IMG/VR virus record: IMGVR_UViG_3300035688_000051
Span: 1 to 30,245 of that record
Length of the DNA stretch: 30,245 bases
Strand: one strand, 5' to 3'
Origin: a virus
Part shown: in pieces, positions 1-6,984 of the stretch
How positions within the stretch are numbered: position 1 is the stretch's first letter
How the letters are laid out: each line of letters starts with the position of its first letter
Program-made: the position numbers and the translations under genes
Notes under the pieces: generated by a model
Told to the model about the DNA's origin: nothing
The model's database searches: none
What the model saw: the letters and a program-made list of their open reading frames with translations, nothing else

Positions 1-83
1 CAACACACGATCTGAAATGCATCGTGGGTTTCGTCGTGGGGAACGGAATCGGGACGTACTGGGCCGTGAGGCATAGCCGATGA
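1..83 (+). CDS. Partial gene, C-terminal end of an unknown protein
   Basis: An open frame runs in from the left edge and stops at TGA 81-83, giving at least 26 residues. The visible end contains a hydrophobic glycine-rich stretch (IVGFVVGNGIGTYW) followed by a basic tail, which could be a membrane segment. The stop overlaps the next ATG as ATGA, the usual sign of translational coupling in this phage. The start lies outside the window, so no function can be assigned. Confidence 0.5.
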   Translation, partial: THDLKCIVGFVVGNGIGTYWAVRHSR

Positions 84-346
84 AAGGCAAAACCTATTTC
101 CTCAGCTTCGTAGAAGAGGCCGTGATGGACCCCGCCTATGCGGGCTATGTCGGCGGGCGCATCGAGGTCTATGAGGTCGGCCCAGATGATACCTGGAACC
201 AATACGCCATCGAGGAGATACGCTTCTTTACGAATAAGCAAAAGGAATATCATCGGTTAAGAGGCCGATACGACTTCGAGGACGTGACGGCGAAAGGGCT
301 GGAGCGGCTACGGGCGAAAATCGTTGCCCTGAACGAGAAGGATTGA
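80..346 (+). CDS. Hypothetical protein, 88 aa
   Basis: I do not recognise this protein. It is soluble-looking and charged, with several aromatic residues near the N-terminus (YFLSFVEEAV) and a helical basic C-terminus. No signal peptide, cysteine cluster or nucleotide-binding motif is visible. The start is chosen because ATG overlaps the upstream stop by ATGA and a GTGAGG Shine-Dalgarno-like stretch lies just upstream. It sits in a run of small accessory genes ahead of the packaging genes, typical of phage genes of unknown role. Confidence 0.7.
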   Translation: MKGKTYFLSFVEEAVMDPAYAGYVGGRIEVYEVGPDDTWNQYAIEEIRFFTNKQKEYHRLRGRYDFEDVTAKGLERLRAKIVALNEKD

Positions 347-360
347 TATGAGGAGGTATG

Positions 361-522
361 ATGTTTAAGAAAAAAGTTTCTCAGGAAGAGTTCGATATGC
401 TCGTACAAAAACAATTGAAACTAGAGGGCCGACTGAGATCACTATGTGAACTTCTTTGCGTGGCATTTACCTTAGATGCGTTTGATGAGGGAATGGCAAT
501 ATATATACAGAAGGATAGATGA
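361..522 (+). CDS. Hypothetical protein, 53 aa
   Basis: This small gene has a perfect AGGAGG at 351-356 and ATG at 361; ATG 358 is in frame but too close to the ribosome site. The product starts MFKKKVSQEEFDMLVQKQ and looks helical and charged, with two cysteines near residues 29 and 33. Its TGA overlaps the ATG of the following membrane protein gene (ATGA), suggesting coupled translation. I do not recognise a family. The strong ribosome site and overlapping neighbours support it as a real gene despite its size. Confidence 0.6.
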   Translation: MFKKKVSQEEFDMLVQKQLKLEGRLRSLCELLCVAFTLDAFDEGMAIYIQKDR

Positions 523-683
523 AGCGCATCGGTCAAGTCATCGGCGCCGTGCTCGTTGGCGTAGTATGCGTTGCTCTGCTTCCCCTGATCGTCCTGGTGG
601 TCATTGTCTATACCCTCATCGCCGTGGCCATTGCTATAATCAAGGCAATCCAGGCGGCTATTAACGCGAAGCCTGTTTTATGA
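519..683 (+). CDS. Small hydrophobic membrane protein, 54 aa
   Basis: The product is nearly all hydrophobic from residue 5 to about 41 (GQVIGAVLVGVVCVALLPL and onward), enough for one long or two short membrane helices, with a short polar tail ending AINAKPVL. It begins at ATG 519, which overlaps the previous stop by ATGA and has AAGGA at 511-515. Possible roles include a holin-like or superinfection-exclusion membrane protein, but nothing in the sequence decides. Its last codons fall inside a 50-bp direct repeat whose second copy (874-923) encodes the same tail with synonymous changes. Confidence 0.6.
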   Translation: MKRIGQVIGAVLVGVVCVALLPLIVLVVIVYTLIAVAIAIIKAIQAAINAKPVL

Positions 684-699
684 TAAAATAACAAGCATG
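650..699 (+). repeat. 50-bp direct repeat, copy A
   Basis: This stretch matches 874-923 at 47 of 50 positions. It covers the last codons and stop of the membrane protein gene, a candidate promoter, and the ATG of the next gene. Two of the three differences are third-position synonymous changes in the membrane protein frame (659, 671), and the third is at 652. Confidence 0.9.
661..689 (+). promoter_or_regulatory. Candidate sigma-70-type promoter in repeat copy A
   Basis: TTAACG (661-666) and TAAAAT (684-689) are separated by exactly 17 bases. The predicted transcription start would fall at or just before ATG 697, leaving essentially no leader. No Shine-Dalgarno sequence precedes that ATG. The elements match the consensus only partly, so this is a hypothesis. 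Confidence 0.3.
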
Positions 700-888
700 G
701 GCAAAGTCAATATCCACAAAAAGACGAAGAGCAAAAAGCCATCAATTATTTATAATGAAATTACCTGTCCGCATTGTAATGCGAAATTTACTTGGGCAAT
801 AATTAAAACAAAAAATAGGGTATATGCTGGACCATATTATAAACCCAAGGCAGAACTTACCGATGCTACCTTTCCTGGCGGCCATTAA
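697..888 (+). CDS. Small CxxC protein, 63 aa, possibly truncated zinc ribbon
   Basis: The protein has a lysine-rich N-terminus (residues 5-15) and one CPHC motif (C24, C27) followed by an aromatic and basic stretch. This resembles half of a zinc ribbon, and no second cysteine pair follows. The last residues (PGGH) are encoded inside repeat copy B, so the reading frame may have lost its original end by recombination. The gene is visibly more AT-rich than its neighbours and has no ribosome site. It may be a transferred cassette gene. Function unknown, perhaps nucleic-acid binding. Confidence 0.5.
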   Translation: MGKVNIHKKTKSKKPSIIYNEITCPHCNAKFTWAIIKTKNRVYAGPYYKPKAELTDATFPGGH

Positions 889-923
889 CGCGAAACCTGT
901 TTTATGATAAAATAACAAGCATG
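874..923 (+). repeat. 50-bp direct repeat, copy B
   Basis: This is the second copy of the 650-699 repeat, offset by 224 bp. It ends in the ATG of the YopX-like gene. Read in the membrane-protein frame it still encodes AAINAKPVL and a stop, so it looks like the remnant end of a homologous membrane protein gene. Confidence 0.9.
885..913 (+). promoter_or_regulatory. Candidate promoter in repeat copy B
   Basis: The same TTAACG, 17-base spacer and TAAAAT arrangement as copy A lies directly before ATG 921. That gene too lacks a Shine-Dalgarno sequence. Conservation of the whole element in both copies is the main support. Confidence 0.3.
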
Positions 924-1334
924 AGAGAAATCAAGTTTAGGGCATGGGAAGATGATGCTGAAGAATTTTGTTATTTTACCATTGGAGACTTATTGTTTGG
1001 AACAGAAGGATTCAATATTAGTAGTGGTCTAGACAGAATAAAGGATATGCTAGAAGAAACATCAAAAAATCTTTCTGGCGATGAAAGAATCCAACAATAC
1101 ACGGGCCTGAGGGACAAGAACGGCAAAGAGATTTATGAGGGGGACATCGTCCAGATGCAGGATGGGATAATGAGGTGGGACGACAGAAATGGTCCACTTG
1201 CTGTTGTTTTCGAGGACGGGGCCTTTGTACCGTTCGGGGGACAGGGCGAGTATTCATGGGAGGATGGCTCGGATGGCCACGTGGCAGTCATCGGCAACAT
1301 CTACGAGAACCCGAAATTATTAAATATTCCCTAA
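921..1334 (+). CDS. YopX-family phage protein, 137 aa
   Basis: The N-terminus REIKFRAWEDD, the central QYTGLRDKNGKEIYEGDIV and the C-terminal IGNIYENPKLL are the hallmark segments of the YopX family, common in phages and prophages. The family forms a small beta-rich protein whose molecular role is not established. Length is normal. The first half is AT-rich while the second half, from about 1100, is GC-richer, a common mosaic in this family. It is the last accessory gene before the spacer leading into the packaging genes, and its ATG lies in repeat copy B with no clear ribosome site. Confidence 0.85.
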   Translation: MREIKFRAWEDDAEEFCYFTIGDLLFGTEGFNISSGLDRIKDMLEETSKNLSGDERIQQYTGLRDKNGKEIYEGDIVQMQDGIMRWDDRNGPLAVVFEDGAFVPFGGQGEYSWEDGSDGHVAVIGNIYENPKLLNIP

Positions 1335-1408
1335 TGGCTCAGGTTGTTATTAAAGCGAAGACCCGGAACCTTTCATAGCGAACGCGCTAATTAAAATAAT
1401 CATCATTA

Positions 1409-1436
1409 ACACTTATTCCTAAGTGTAGGTGTTTTT
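1409..1436 (+). terminator. Weak possible terminator after the YopX-like gene
   Basis: ACACTTA (1409-1415) pairs with TAAGTGT (1420-1426) around a TTCC loop, and a run of five T follows at 1432-1436. The stem is AT-rich and the T run begins five bases after it, so termination would be weak. It lies in the 1335-1493 spacer, where I see no gene other than a 14-codon frame that I reject. Confidence 0.35.
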
Positions 1437-1442
1437 GTCCAT

Positions 1443-1470
1443 TTTAAGGTTAACCGCCGTTAACCTTAAA
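1443..1470. promoter_or_regulatory. Perfect 12-bp palindrome, possible operator
   Basis: TTTAAGGTTAAC (1443-1454) and its exact complement GTTAACCTTAAA (1459-1470) flank a CGCC loop. It lies 23 bases before the first gene of the morphogenesis block. It is AT-rich with no T tract, which fits a binding site for a dimeric regulator better than a terminator, although a hairpin in RNA is also possible. Confidence 0.45.
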
Positions 1471-1493
1471 TCGAGGTTGCCCACAAATAAAGC

Positions 1494-1775
1494 ATGAGAA
1501 CAGCGTTCCCTGCGTTAATAAAATCCATCAGCGTCAAGAGCCTCGTGAGCGGCGACAAGGAAGGCGAAATACGACTCCGATTTCTGCCGACTGACGAGGT
1601 GATGGATGCACTACAGCGACTACATCGGGCCGACGAAGAGGTAATGATCGCCATCGTTGACCCGGCTGAAAATATCAGCGGAATACAGCAATGTCAGGAA
1701 GACCATATCGAAAAGGCCAAAGTGGAAACCCGAAAGGAAAACCGAAGGGGGCAGTCTGTAAATTTACGACTCTGA
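1494..1775 (+). CDS. Hypothetical phage protein ahead of the terminase, 93 aa
   Basis: The central part (KSLVSGDKEGEIRLRF followed by PTDEVMDALQRLHRADEEVM) reads like a compact, well-folded domain with a beta strand pair and helix. Protein-like composition supports a real gene. I do not recognise a characterised function. The last 28 codons overlap the start of the next gene in another frame, an unusually long 85-base overlap, and this tail (ETRKENRRG) looks like an out-of-frame reading of its neighbour. No Shine-Dalgarno sequence precedes the ATG. It may be a regulator or packaging accessory, but that is only from position. Confidence 0.65.
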   Translation: MRTAFPALIKSISVKSLVSGDKEGEIRLRFLPTDEVMDALQRLHRADEEVMIAIVDPAENISGIQQCQEDHIEKAKVETRKENRRGQSVNLRL

Positions 1776-2017
1776 AGGTCGCGTTCCTCAACGTGTTCGA
1801 GCGCATGGGCGGAGAGGACGGGCTCCTCGATTGGGTCAATGCCTCGAATCATAACAAGGCTGCTTTCTACCAGTGGATCACCAAGATGCTTCCGGCTGAT
1901 GTGAATGTTGGCAACGTGTCCGCCCCTTCCGGTAAACCCCAAGCGCTCATCATCAAGGTCATTCACGCACAAGACGACGGTGGTGACAACGGGAACGGCG
2001 ACGGCCATGACAAATGA
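1691..2017 (+). CDS. DUF5681-like protein, presumed small terminase or packaging accessory
   Basis: The N-terminus carries the Gly/Lys/Pro-rich motif GRPYRKGQSGNPKGKPKG typical of the DUF5681 region found in many phage proteins beside terminases. A helical part follows (TLKVAFLNVFERMGG, then KAAFYQWITKMLP), and the end is acidic and glycine-rich (GDNGNGDGHDK). It ends by overlapping TerL (ATGA, 2014-2017). Small terminases recognise viral DNA and regulate TerL. Position and size fit, but no classic helix-turn-helix is obvious, so the role is inferred from context. Confidence 0.6.
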   Translation: MSGRPYRKGQSGNPKGKPKGAVCKFTTLKVAFLNVFERMGGEDGLLDWVNASNHNKAAFYQWITKMLPADVNVGNVSAPSGKPQALIIKVIHAQDDGGDNGNGDGHDK

Positions 2018-3243
2018 AAGAGAATGCCGAACTTGTCGTCTCCCCCTCATTCTGGCCTCTCCTAGAAGATAAACATCGTTATCTCGTCCTTTGCGGTGGG
2101 GCAGGCTCAGGTAAGACGGAATTCGCCGCCAGGAAGATATTCTATCGTTGTCAGAAAGAAGGTGGACATCGTTTCCTAATTCTCCGCAAGGTACGCTCGC
2201 GGGTTCAGGAATCAGTCCTTGAGGTTTTCCGCTGTCTCTTGCGCGAGACTGAAGTTGCCTATGATCTTAATAAGACTAGCCGAGTCATTTCGTGGAACGG
2301 ACCAGACGGAAGATTAAACGAAGTTCTTTTTGATGGCTTGGACGACCCCGAGAAGATTAAGTCGATCAAGGGCTTAACGGGCGAATGGCTTGAGGAAACA
2401 ACTAATTTTACGAAGAATGATTTCCTCCAACTTGATCTTAGGTTGCGTGAACCGGGGCCAGCATATCATCAAATCATCCTGAGTTTTAATCCAGACGAGG
2501 CTCAGGCTCCGTGGCTCAAAGAGATGTTCTTTGACCACGTGAATCCGGATGCTCTTGTCCATAATTCGACTATTGCAGATAACCCGATAGCTGAAGTCAG
2601 GGCACGGTATGCACTCCGCCTTAAAGAACTCAAGGCCCAAGACGAGACGATGTACTCGATCTATGGTCTTGGGTTATGGGCTATGCCGAAGGGCCGTATC
2701 TACAACTGGGACGTCCAGCCTGCGCCGCAACGATATGACGAATTCTTTTATGGACTCGATTTCGGCTATTCGGTCAATCCCTCGGCCCTGATCAAAGTCT
2801 ATCGCAGGGCCGATGAATTCTGGCTTGAGGAGGCCATCTATCAGGCTGGACTGACCAATCAGGCCATCGCCTCCGAGATGCAGGGTATTGGCGTTGGTAA
2901 GTACGAGCAGATATATGCAGATGCCGCCGAACCCAAGAGCATCGACGAGATAGTGCAGTTCGCCTTCAATGTCAAGGCATGCGATAAGGGGCCGGACAGC
3001 GTTAGGGCCGGAATCGGATACCTCAAGTCTCAAAAGATACACATCGTTCAGGGTTCAACAAACATCATCCGCGAGGCCGGCAAGTACAAATGGCGCGAGG
3101 ACAAGAATGGCAACACGCTCCCTGAACCCGTGAAGTTCGATGATCACGCTATGGACGCCATCCGTTACGCCATCATGACGCACATGAGGGCGGCTGGGGC
3201 TGTGTACATTGGCGGTATCAAGAGAAGTGTCTACCCGGAGTAA
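2014..3243 (+). CDS. terL: Terminase large subunit (ATPase and nuclease)
   Basis: This is the DNA packaging motor that powers translocation into the prohead and cuts the concatemer. Walker A is GGAGSGKTE at residues 28-36. The Walker B region is EWLEETTNF at about 124-132, and a SFNP coupling motif lies at 157-160. The RNase H-like nuclease domain shows GLDFGY (D249), YADAAEPKSI (D302) and FDDHAMDAIRYA (D376, D377, D381). At 409 aa it has the usual length of the PBSX/Terminase_3 group. It overlaps the upstream gene by four bases and is followed six bases later by the portal gene, the standard packaging order. Confidence 0.95.
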   Translation: MKENAELVVSPSFWPLLEDKHRYLVLCGGAGSGKTEFAARKIFYRCQKEGGHRFLILRKVRSRVQESVLEVFRCLLRETEVAYDLNKTSRVISWNGPDGRLNEVLFDGLDDPEKIKSIKGLTGEWLEETTNFTKNDFLQLDLRLREPGPAYHQIILSFNPDEAQAPWLKEMFFDHVNPDALVHNSTIADNPIAEVRARYALRLKELKAQDETMYSIYGLGLWAMPKGRIYNWDVQPAPQRYDEFFYGLDFGYSVNPSALIKVYRRADEFWLEEAIYQAGLTNQAIASEMQGIGVGKYEQIYADAAEPKSIDEIVQFAFNVKACDKGPDSVRAGIGYLKSQKIHIVQGSTNIIREAGKYKWREDKNGNTLPEPVKFDDHAMDAIRYAIMTHMRAAGAVYIGGIKRSVYPE

Positions 3244-3249
3244 AAAGGA

Positions 3250-4665
3250 ATGAGCATATTCAACAAAAGCAAAGTCCTTCAGGCCGAAGTCCGTGAACTC
3301 CGGGATAAAACCGCTGAACTTACCGGACAGGTGACGAAATATCGTGAGACGCAGGAACTTCTCGTCAAGGATATTCTCACATTACAGGAAGTGTCCCGAG
3401 CCTATGTCGGCAATGATTACCAGGTCTATGAGGATGCTGTCTATGAGATAAGCGAGAAGTATTGCGGACGTGCCGAGTGGGGGGTGCTCCAGACACGGAG
3501 CATTATCGACTTGCGGAGCGCGTTTATCTTGGGCGAAGGACTCAAGGTGACGCACACGACAGAGACGCGGGCTGAGGCAGAACGCGAACTCCAGTTTGCC
3601 GAGGACTTCATGTCCTTCAATGACCTGGATGGCGAACTCGATCAGGAGATGGCCAAGGAAGCCGAGATCGAGGGCAAGATCGCCATTAAACTTTGGCTGG
3701 ACGAAGAACCCTACCGCGATTGGCCAGGGATGGTATCGGCACGGTTCAAGTCATGGTTATCCAGCAAGTATGTCGTAACAGCCGACCCGAATGATTATCT
3801 TTGGTATAAAAACCTCAGTTGGAAGGCTATGGGAACAACTTCTGCCGGGAGTTATGATGAGGCACAATTCGTCTATGCCAAATTTGGTGGGCGCATCAAT
3901 ATGCCGAACGAGGCCCAGCCGAAGATTGCGGCTTGCCTGACGCAGATAGATCGCCTGGATAGGGCACTCCGAGACCTCAGAGAGATTGACCATCTATTTG
4001 CCTCCCCGACGCCTTACTTCAAGGTCTTGAGCGTTGCCGAGGGCCAGGCCATTGAGACATACATCGAGAGGACGAACTGGAAGATCGGCAAGGCGCTGAT
4101 TACATCTTCCGAGTTCACTCTCGTATCTGCGCCCATCACGGGTGTCGATAACCTGATAGCTGAGATTGAACTCTGCGTGAAGATGATAAGCGGAGCGACG
4201 GGCATTCCCATCCATTATCTCGGGCTTTTGGATTTGCTCAAGAATAGATCGACAGGCGAGAACATCCGCGAACTTATCATGGCATCCACGACAAGGGAGC
4301 GCCAGACGTGGATCGGTGTCTATGAGGAGCTATTGACCAAGGCTATGCAAATGTGGAACGCGACATATCGGGCGCAGAAAACAGAGGGACTTCTTGATCC
4401 GACCAAGGTCAAGGTCGATATCCCGCAGGTGACGCAGGAACATTGGGACCATATCCAGAACGTGCTCATCCCAGCGGTGGCTGCGAACATCATCAGCAAA
4501 GAACACGTTGCGGGGCAGATACCGGGTGTCGATCAGGAGAAGGAAGCTGAACTTCGTGCCGATCAAGAGGCGAAGGACGCTGAGCAGGCTAAGGCAGAGA
4601 TGGATGCGCTCAAGGAAGAGATGAGCCTCAAGGACGCTCGGGACACCCAGGTGGCCAAGGCATGA
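3250..4665 (+). CDS. Portal protein
   Basis: The portal forms the dodecameric ring through which DNA enters and leaves the head. Support comes from the position right after TerL, the 471-aa length, and the portal-core segment SGATGIPIHYLGLLD at 314-328 with the following KNRSTGENIRELI helix. An N-terminal coiled coil (about 8-45) precedes the domain. The C-terminus (about 430-471) is a highly charged Lys/Glu/Asp helix. The stop overlaps the next ATG. The family is likely one of the SPP1- or Mu-like portal groups, and I cannot say which. Confidence 0.85.
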   Translation: MSIFNKSKVLQAEVRELRDKTAELTGQVTKYRETQELLVKDILTLQEVSRAYVGNDYQVYEDAVYEISEKYCGRAEWGVLQTRSIIDLRSAFILGEGLKVTHTTETRAEAERELQFAEDFMSFNDLDGELDQEMAKEAEIEGKIAIKLWLDEEPYRDWPGMVSARFKSWLSSKYVVTADPNDYLWYKNLSWKAMGTTSAGSYDEAQFVYAKFGGRINMPNEAQPKIAACLTQIDRLDRALRDLREIDHLFASPTPYFKVLSVAEGQAIETYIERTNWKIGKALITSSEFTLVSAPITGVDNLIAEIELCVKMISGATGIPIHYLGLLDLLKNRSTGENIRELIMASTTRERQTWIGVYEELLTKAMQMWNATYRAQKTEGLLDPTKVKVDIPQVTQEHWDHIQNVLIPAVAANIISKEHVAGQIPGVDQEKEAELRADQEAKDAEQAKAEMDALKEEMSLKDARDTQVAKA

Positions 4666-4847
4666 TGATAACCACAGCCAAACGAGTTGCGGGGCTGGAG
4701 ATTATAGCAACGCCCTGCCCGAAATGCACGTCGGCCATGTATAAGAAAGTTTGCCCCTGCCATATGCGGAAGCACGGGTGGAACATCTGCGCCAAATGCG
4801 TTAAGTGCGGTCACACCATTGGCCTAACCAAGAGGCGAGGAAGATAA
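4662..4847 (+). CDS. Cysteine-rich zinc-binding-like protein, 61 aa
   Basis: The small basic protein has CPKC (C19, C22), CPCH (C31, C33, H34) and CAKCVKCGH (C43, C46, C49, H51), enough ligands for one or two zinc sites, and a basic end (TKRRGR). Two adjacent in-frame ATGs (4662, 4665) are possible starts; the first overlaps the portal stop. Such genes beside portals are usually uncharacterised. Nucleic-acid binding or a structural role are both possible, and the motif alone does not decide. Confidence 0.65.
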   Translation: MMITTAKRVAGLEIIATPCPKCTSAMYKKVCPCHMRKHGWNICAKCVKCGHTIGLTKRRGR

Positions 4848-4848
4848 C

Positions 4849-5052
4849 ATGCCATACACCGAAATTAAAAAAGAGATGGTCGAAGGGAAAGAGAAGTGGT
4901 GCTTTCGCAACAAGGAAACCGGGCGCAGGATTTGCTCGGATACTGAAGCGGGGGCTATCGCGGCCATGAGGGCGCGATATGCACACGCCCAGGAAATGAA
5001 ATATATCGATCCGTTCTTTAATCCCATGATTAAGACGGACGAGGAGGATTGA
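4849..5052 (+). CDS. Hypothetical protein, 67 aa
   Basis: I do not recognise a family. The product is polar, with CFRNKETGRRICSDTEAGA followed by an alanine/arginine helix (IAAMRARYAHAQEM) and an acidic end. A GAGGAAG ribosome site lies just upstream of ATG 4849. Its stop overlaps the next ATG as TGATG. It sits among portal-proximal genes, suggesting a head-related accessory role, but this is inference from position only. Confidence 0.65.
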   Translation: MPYTEIKKEMVEGKEKWCFRNKETGRRICSDTEAGAIAAMRARYAHAQEMKYIDPFFNPMIKTDEED

Positions 5053-5441
5053 TGTTTACTACGAATACCACGAAGGTAAGGACGCCGGAAGATGACGGCA
5101 AGCGGCGGGTCGTTACTACGACGAGCGGGAATGGTCCAGAAGGTTCAATGGTCTATCGTTATGGAAATGAGGGCAAAGACCGGAAGGTGGTTTTCCCCAA
5201 GACTTCAAAGATTCCCACGAACTTTTCGATGGTCAACAAGCGTGAGACCAACAAGGTCGACCCCAAGATCAAGTTCAATACGACTGAACTAGATCATTTG
5301 ATGAACAGCGTGGGATACAAGCGAGCGATCAAAGTTGACCCCCGCTTTATTTACGAGAGCCATATGCCCGCGCCCGCGATAAAGACCCCGCAACCCAAGC
5401 GCGCCAAGAAGGCTGCGGTCAAGAAACGGAAGGCGAAGTAA
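5052..5441 (+). CDS. Hypothetical protein with basic C-terminal tail, 129 aa
   Basis: The start is placed at ATG 5052 because it overlaps the upstream stop as TGATG and follows GAGGAGG at 5041-5047; a TTG three bases earlier is in frame but less likely. The body is rich in Thr, Asn and Lys. The end is a Lys/Ala/Pro tail (PQPKRAKKAAVKKRKAK) like those that bind nucleic acid. No catalytic motif is visible. It may contact packaged DNA or be a small capsid-associated protein, but no family is recognised. Confidence 0.6.
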   Translation: MFTTNTTKVRTPEDDGKRRVVTTTSGNGPEGSMVYRYGNEGKDRKVVFPKTSKIPTNFSMVNKRETNKVDPKIKFNTTELDHLMNSVGYKRAIKVDPRFIYESHMPAPAIKTPQPKRAKKAAVKKRKAK

Positions 5442-5444
5442 GCC

Positions 5445-5726
5445 ATGAAAATCCGCATTGCTTTTCTGCTATTGTTTATTGTTGTTCTTTTTTCGTGCAA
5501 TTCCACTTTGCAATTTACGGCAACCTTGACCCAGGTTGACCACGAACGGACGTCTGGGCACTACCTTTTTTCGGGCCATGATGTATGGCATTTAACCTTT
5601 GATAACGGAAAAGTTATCGAGGTTTATGTGCTTCCTAAAAATGGACGCTATGAACCTGGAATTCAATATACCGTTTTCAAAGATTGGACGAATACTTATT
5701 TCACGAAGAGTGAGGTTAATCCATGA
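5445..5726 (+). CDS. Probable small lipoprotein, 93 aa
   Basis: The N-terminus MKIRIAFLLLFIVVLFSC is a basic-hydrophobic signal followed by a lipobox-like LFSC with Cys18 as the candidate lipidated residue; the Phe before Ser is not ideal. The mature part is about 75 residues and beta-rich, with a DNGKVIEVYVLPKNGRYEPG segment. The gene is AT-rich compared with its neighbours. A lipoprotein between portal and protease genes is out of place for virion assembly. It resembles a moron gene, for example one acting in superinfection exclusion or host-surface change, but that is inference. Confidence 0.65.
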   Translation: MKIRIAFLLLFIVVLFSCNSTLQFTATLTQVDHERTSGHYLFSGHDVWHLTFDNGKVIEVYVLPKNGRYEPGIQYTVFKDWTNTYFTKSEVNP

Positions 5727-6343
5727 AGATCCGTGTTGCCCTTCATTATATGGCTTCCTCAGAGATAGCCGGGATGATCCCCGAAGAGACTATCCGCGAG
5801 ATTAAAAAGACTGACCCGGCACCCCTATTCCGGGCCTATGTCGTAGCGCATGAAGGCGAAGCGAAGGGGAACTTGGTCGGATATGGCAACATCGTCAAGA
5901 AATGGTATCGCGCCATCGTCGACAAGCTCCATGAGAAGATCGAAGCAGGGTTACAGCTCTTCCACGGACACGGGGCAACCAATGACCAGACGGGACGCAT
6001 CCCCATCGGGCGCGTAGTCGGCAAGGCACTCAAGGAAATAGCCGGACGTTGGTCATCCGTTGTGGCCTGCTATATCGAGCCTGCCAGCCGGCGACTGAAC
6101 CTCGATGTGGCATCCATCGAAGCCGAGATTGACCTCGATGTTGACGGTAAGGGGAACATTATCGCAAACGACGTCAATAACGTATCGGCTATCGCGCTTG
6201 GCAACTCAGAAATCGAGACGCCGGGATTCGCCGGGGCAACACTCCTCGGCCAACTCCAGGCGTTTGCCAAAGATAAGGGCATAAAGACAGAAGTCGGGCA
6301 TAAGATTCCCAGCGCAGAAGTTGGGCATCAAATACATCACTAA
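5723..6343 (+). CDS. Presumed prohead protease or capsid maturation protein, 206 aa
   Basis: The protein lies between portal and scaffold genes, the usual place of the maturation protease. It contains LFHGHGATNDQTGRIPIGRV at about 79-98, with a His pair that could include the catalytic His, and RWSSVVACYIEP with a Ser pair near 109-110. Later comes NNVSAIALGNSEIETPGF, reminiscent of the C-terminal segment of prohead proteases. The exact catalytic triad is not certain from inspection. It overlaps the upstream stop by four bases. Function rests mainly on position and partial motif likeness. Confidence 0.55.
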   Translation: MKIRVALHYMASSEIAGMIPEETIREIKKTDPAPLFRAYVVAHEGEAKGNLVGYGNIVKKWYRAIVDKLHEKIEAGLQLFHGHGATNDQTGRIPIGRVVGKALKEIAGRWSSVVACYIEPASRRLNLDVASIEAEIDLDVDGKGNIIANDVNNVSAIALGNSEIETPGFAGATLLGQLQAFAKDKGIKTEVGHKIPSAEVGHQIHH

Positions 6344-6383
6344 GCCGTCCCGGACAGCCAGGAGCGGAACAAAGGAGTCTCTA

Positions 6384-6965
6384 ATGGGAGATGTCGTAAC
6401 GATTGACCAGCTACGCGACCTGGTCAAAGCGGACAAGATCAAGCCGTCCGATATTTTCGGAGCGGAAGTTTTGGCCGATGACCCATCGGTCAAGGGGTTG
6501 ATCGAGACCGAGAATCGGCGCGCCGTTGCGGGCGAATATGCCCACAGGAAGCGCGGCGAGGAAGGTTTCGACAAGACGAAGGGAGAGCTGGAAAAACAGC
6601 TCGCCGACCTGAAAGCCGAGGCGAACATGCTTCGGATAACAGCGGCAACGGGCAAGGTCAGGCCGCTCTACGATGCACAGAAGGCAACGCGGAAACTCAC
6701 GGAGAAGCAGGCGACCTTCATCGAGGGGCGACTGGACAAGTTTAAGCCGATCAAACCCGAAGACGTTGAGAAGGAGTTCAATTTCTACCTGGACTCCGAG
6801 GTCGATGAGTACGGCAAGATTGCCAAGCTCATGGGGATTGAGGAAAAGGTTGCCGGAGGCGGCGACAAGGGGGGTGGAACCGGCCCGGAGAATCAATCGA
6901 CCGGCGATGCTGTCTTGAACAAATACCTTGATCCCGCGAAGAATCCCTTCATCAGACTCGCTTGA
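6384..6965 (+). CDS. Presumed scaffolding protein, 193 aa
   Basis: The start is ATG 6384 with AAAGGAG at 6371-6377 and a six-base spacer; an upstream in-frame TTG at 6321 would run through the ribosome site and the previous gene. The protein is highly charged and helical, with a coiled-coil stretch (DKTKGELEKQLADLKAEANM) near the middle, a glycine-rich linker (GGGDKGGGTGPENQ) and a short C-terminal anchor-like helix. This composition and its place just before the decoration and capsid genes fit an internal scaffold. No sequence family is certain. Confidence 0.65.
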   Translation: MGDVVTIDQLRDLVKADKIKPSDIFGAEVLADDPSVKGLIETENRRAVAGEYAHRKRGEEGFDKTKGELEKQLADLKAEANMLRITAATGKVRPLYDAQKATRKLTEKQATFIEGRLDKFKPIKPEDVEKEFNFYLDSEVDEYGKIAKLMGIEEKVAGGGDKGGGTGPENQSTGDAVLNKYLDPAKNPFIRLA

Positions 6966-6984
6966 CCCGTCGGGTGGCGGTAAG

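Noticed and set aside
635-640. TATAAT inside the membrane protein gene
   Set aside because: No -35 element at a suitable distance, and the bases encode conserved-looking hydrophobic residues.
476-664. 62-aa frame overlapping the small membrane protein
   Set aside because: Rich in Arg, His and Cys, and out of frame with the hydrophobic gene that has coupled start and stop signals.
1334-1378. 14-codon frame after the YopX-like gene
   Set aside because: It overlaps the previous stop but is too short and has no ribosome site; nothing in it is recognisable.
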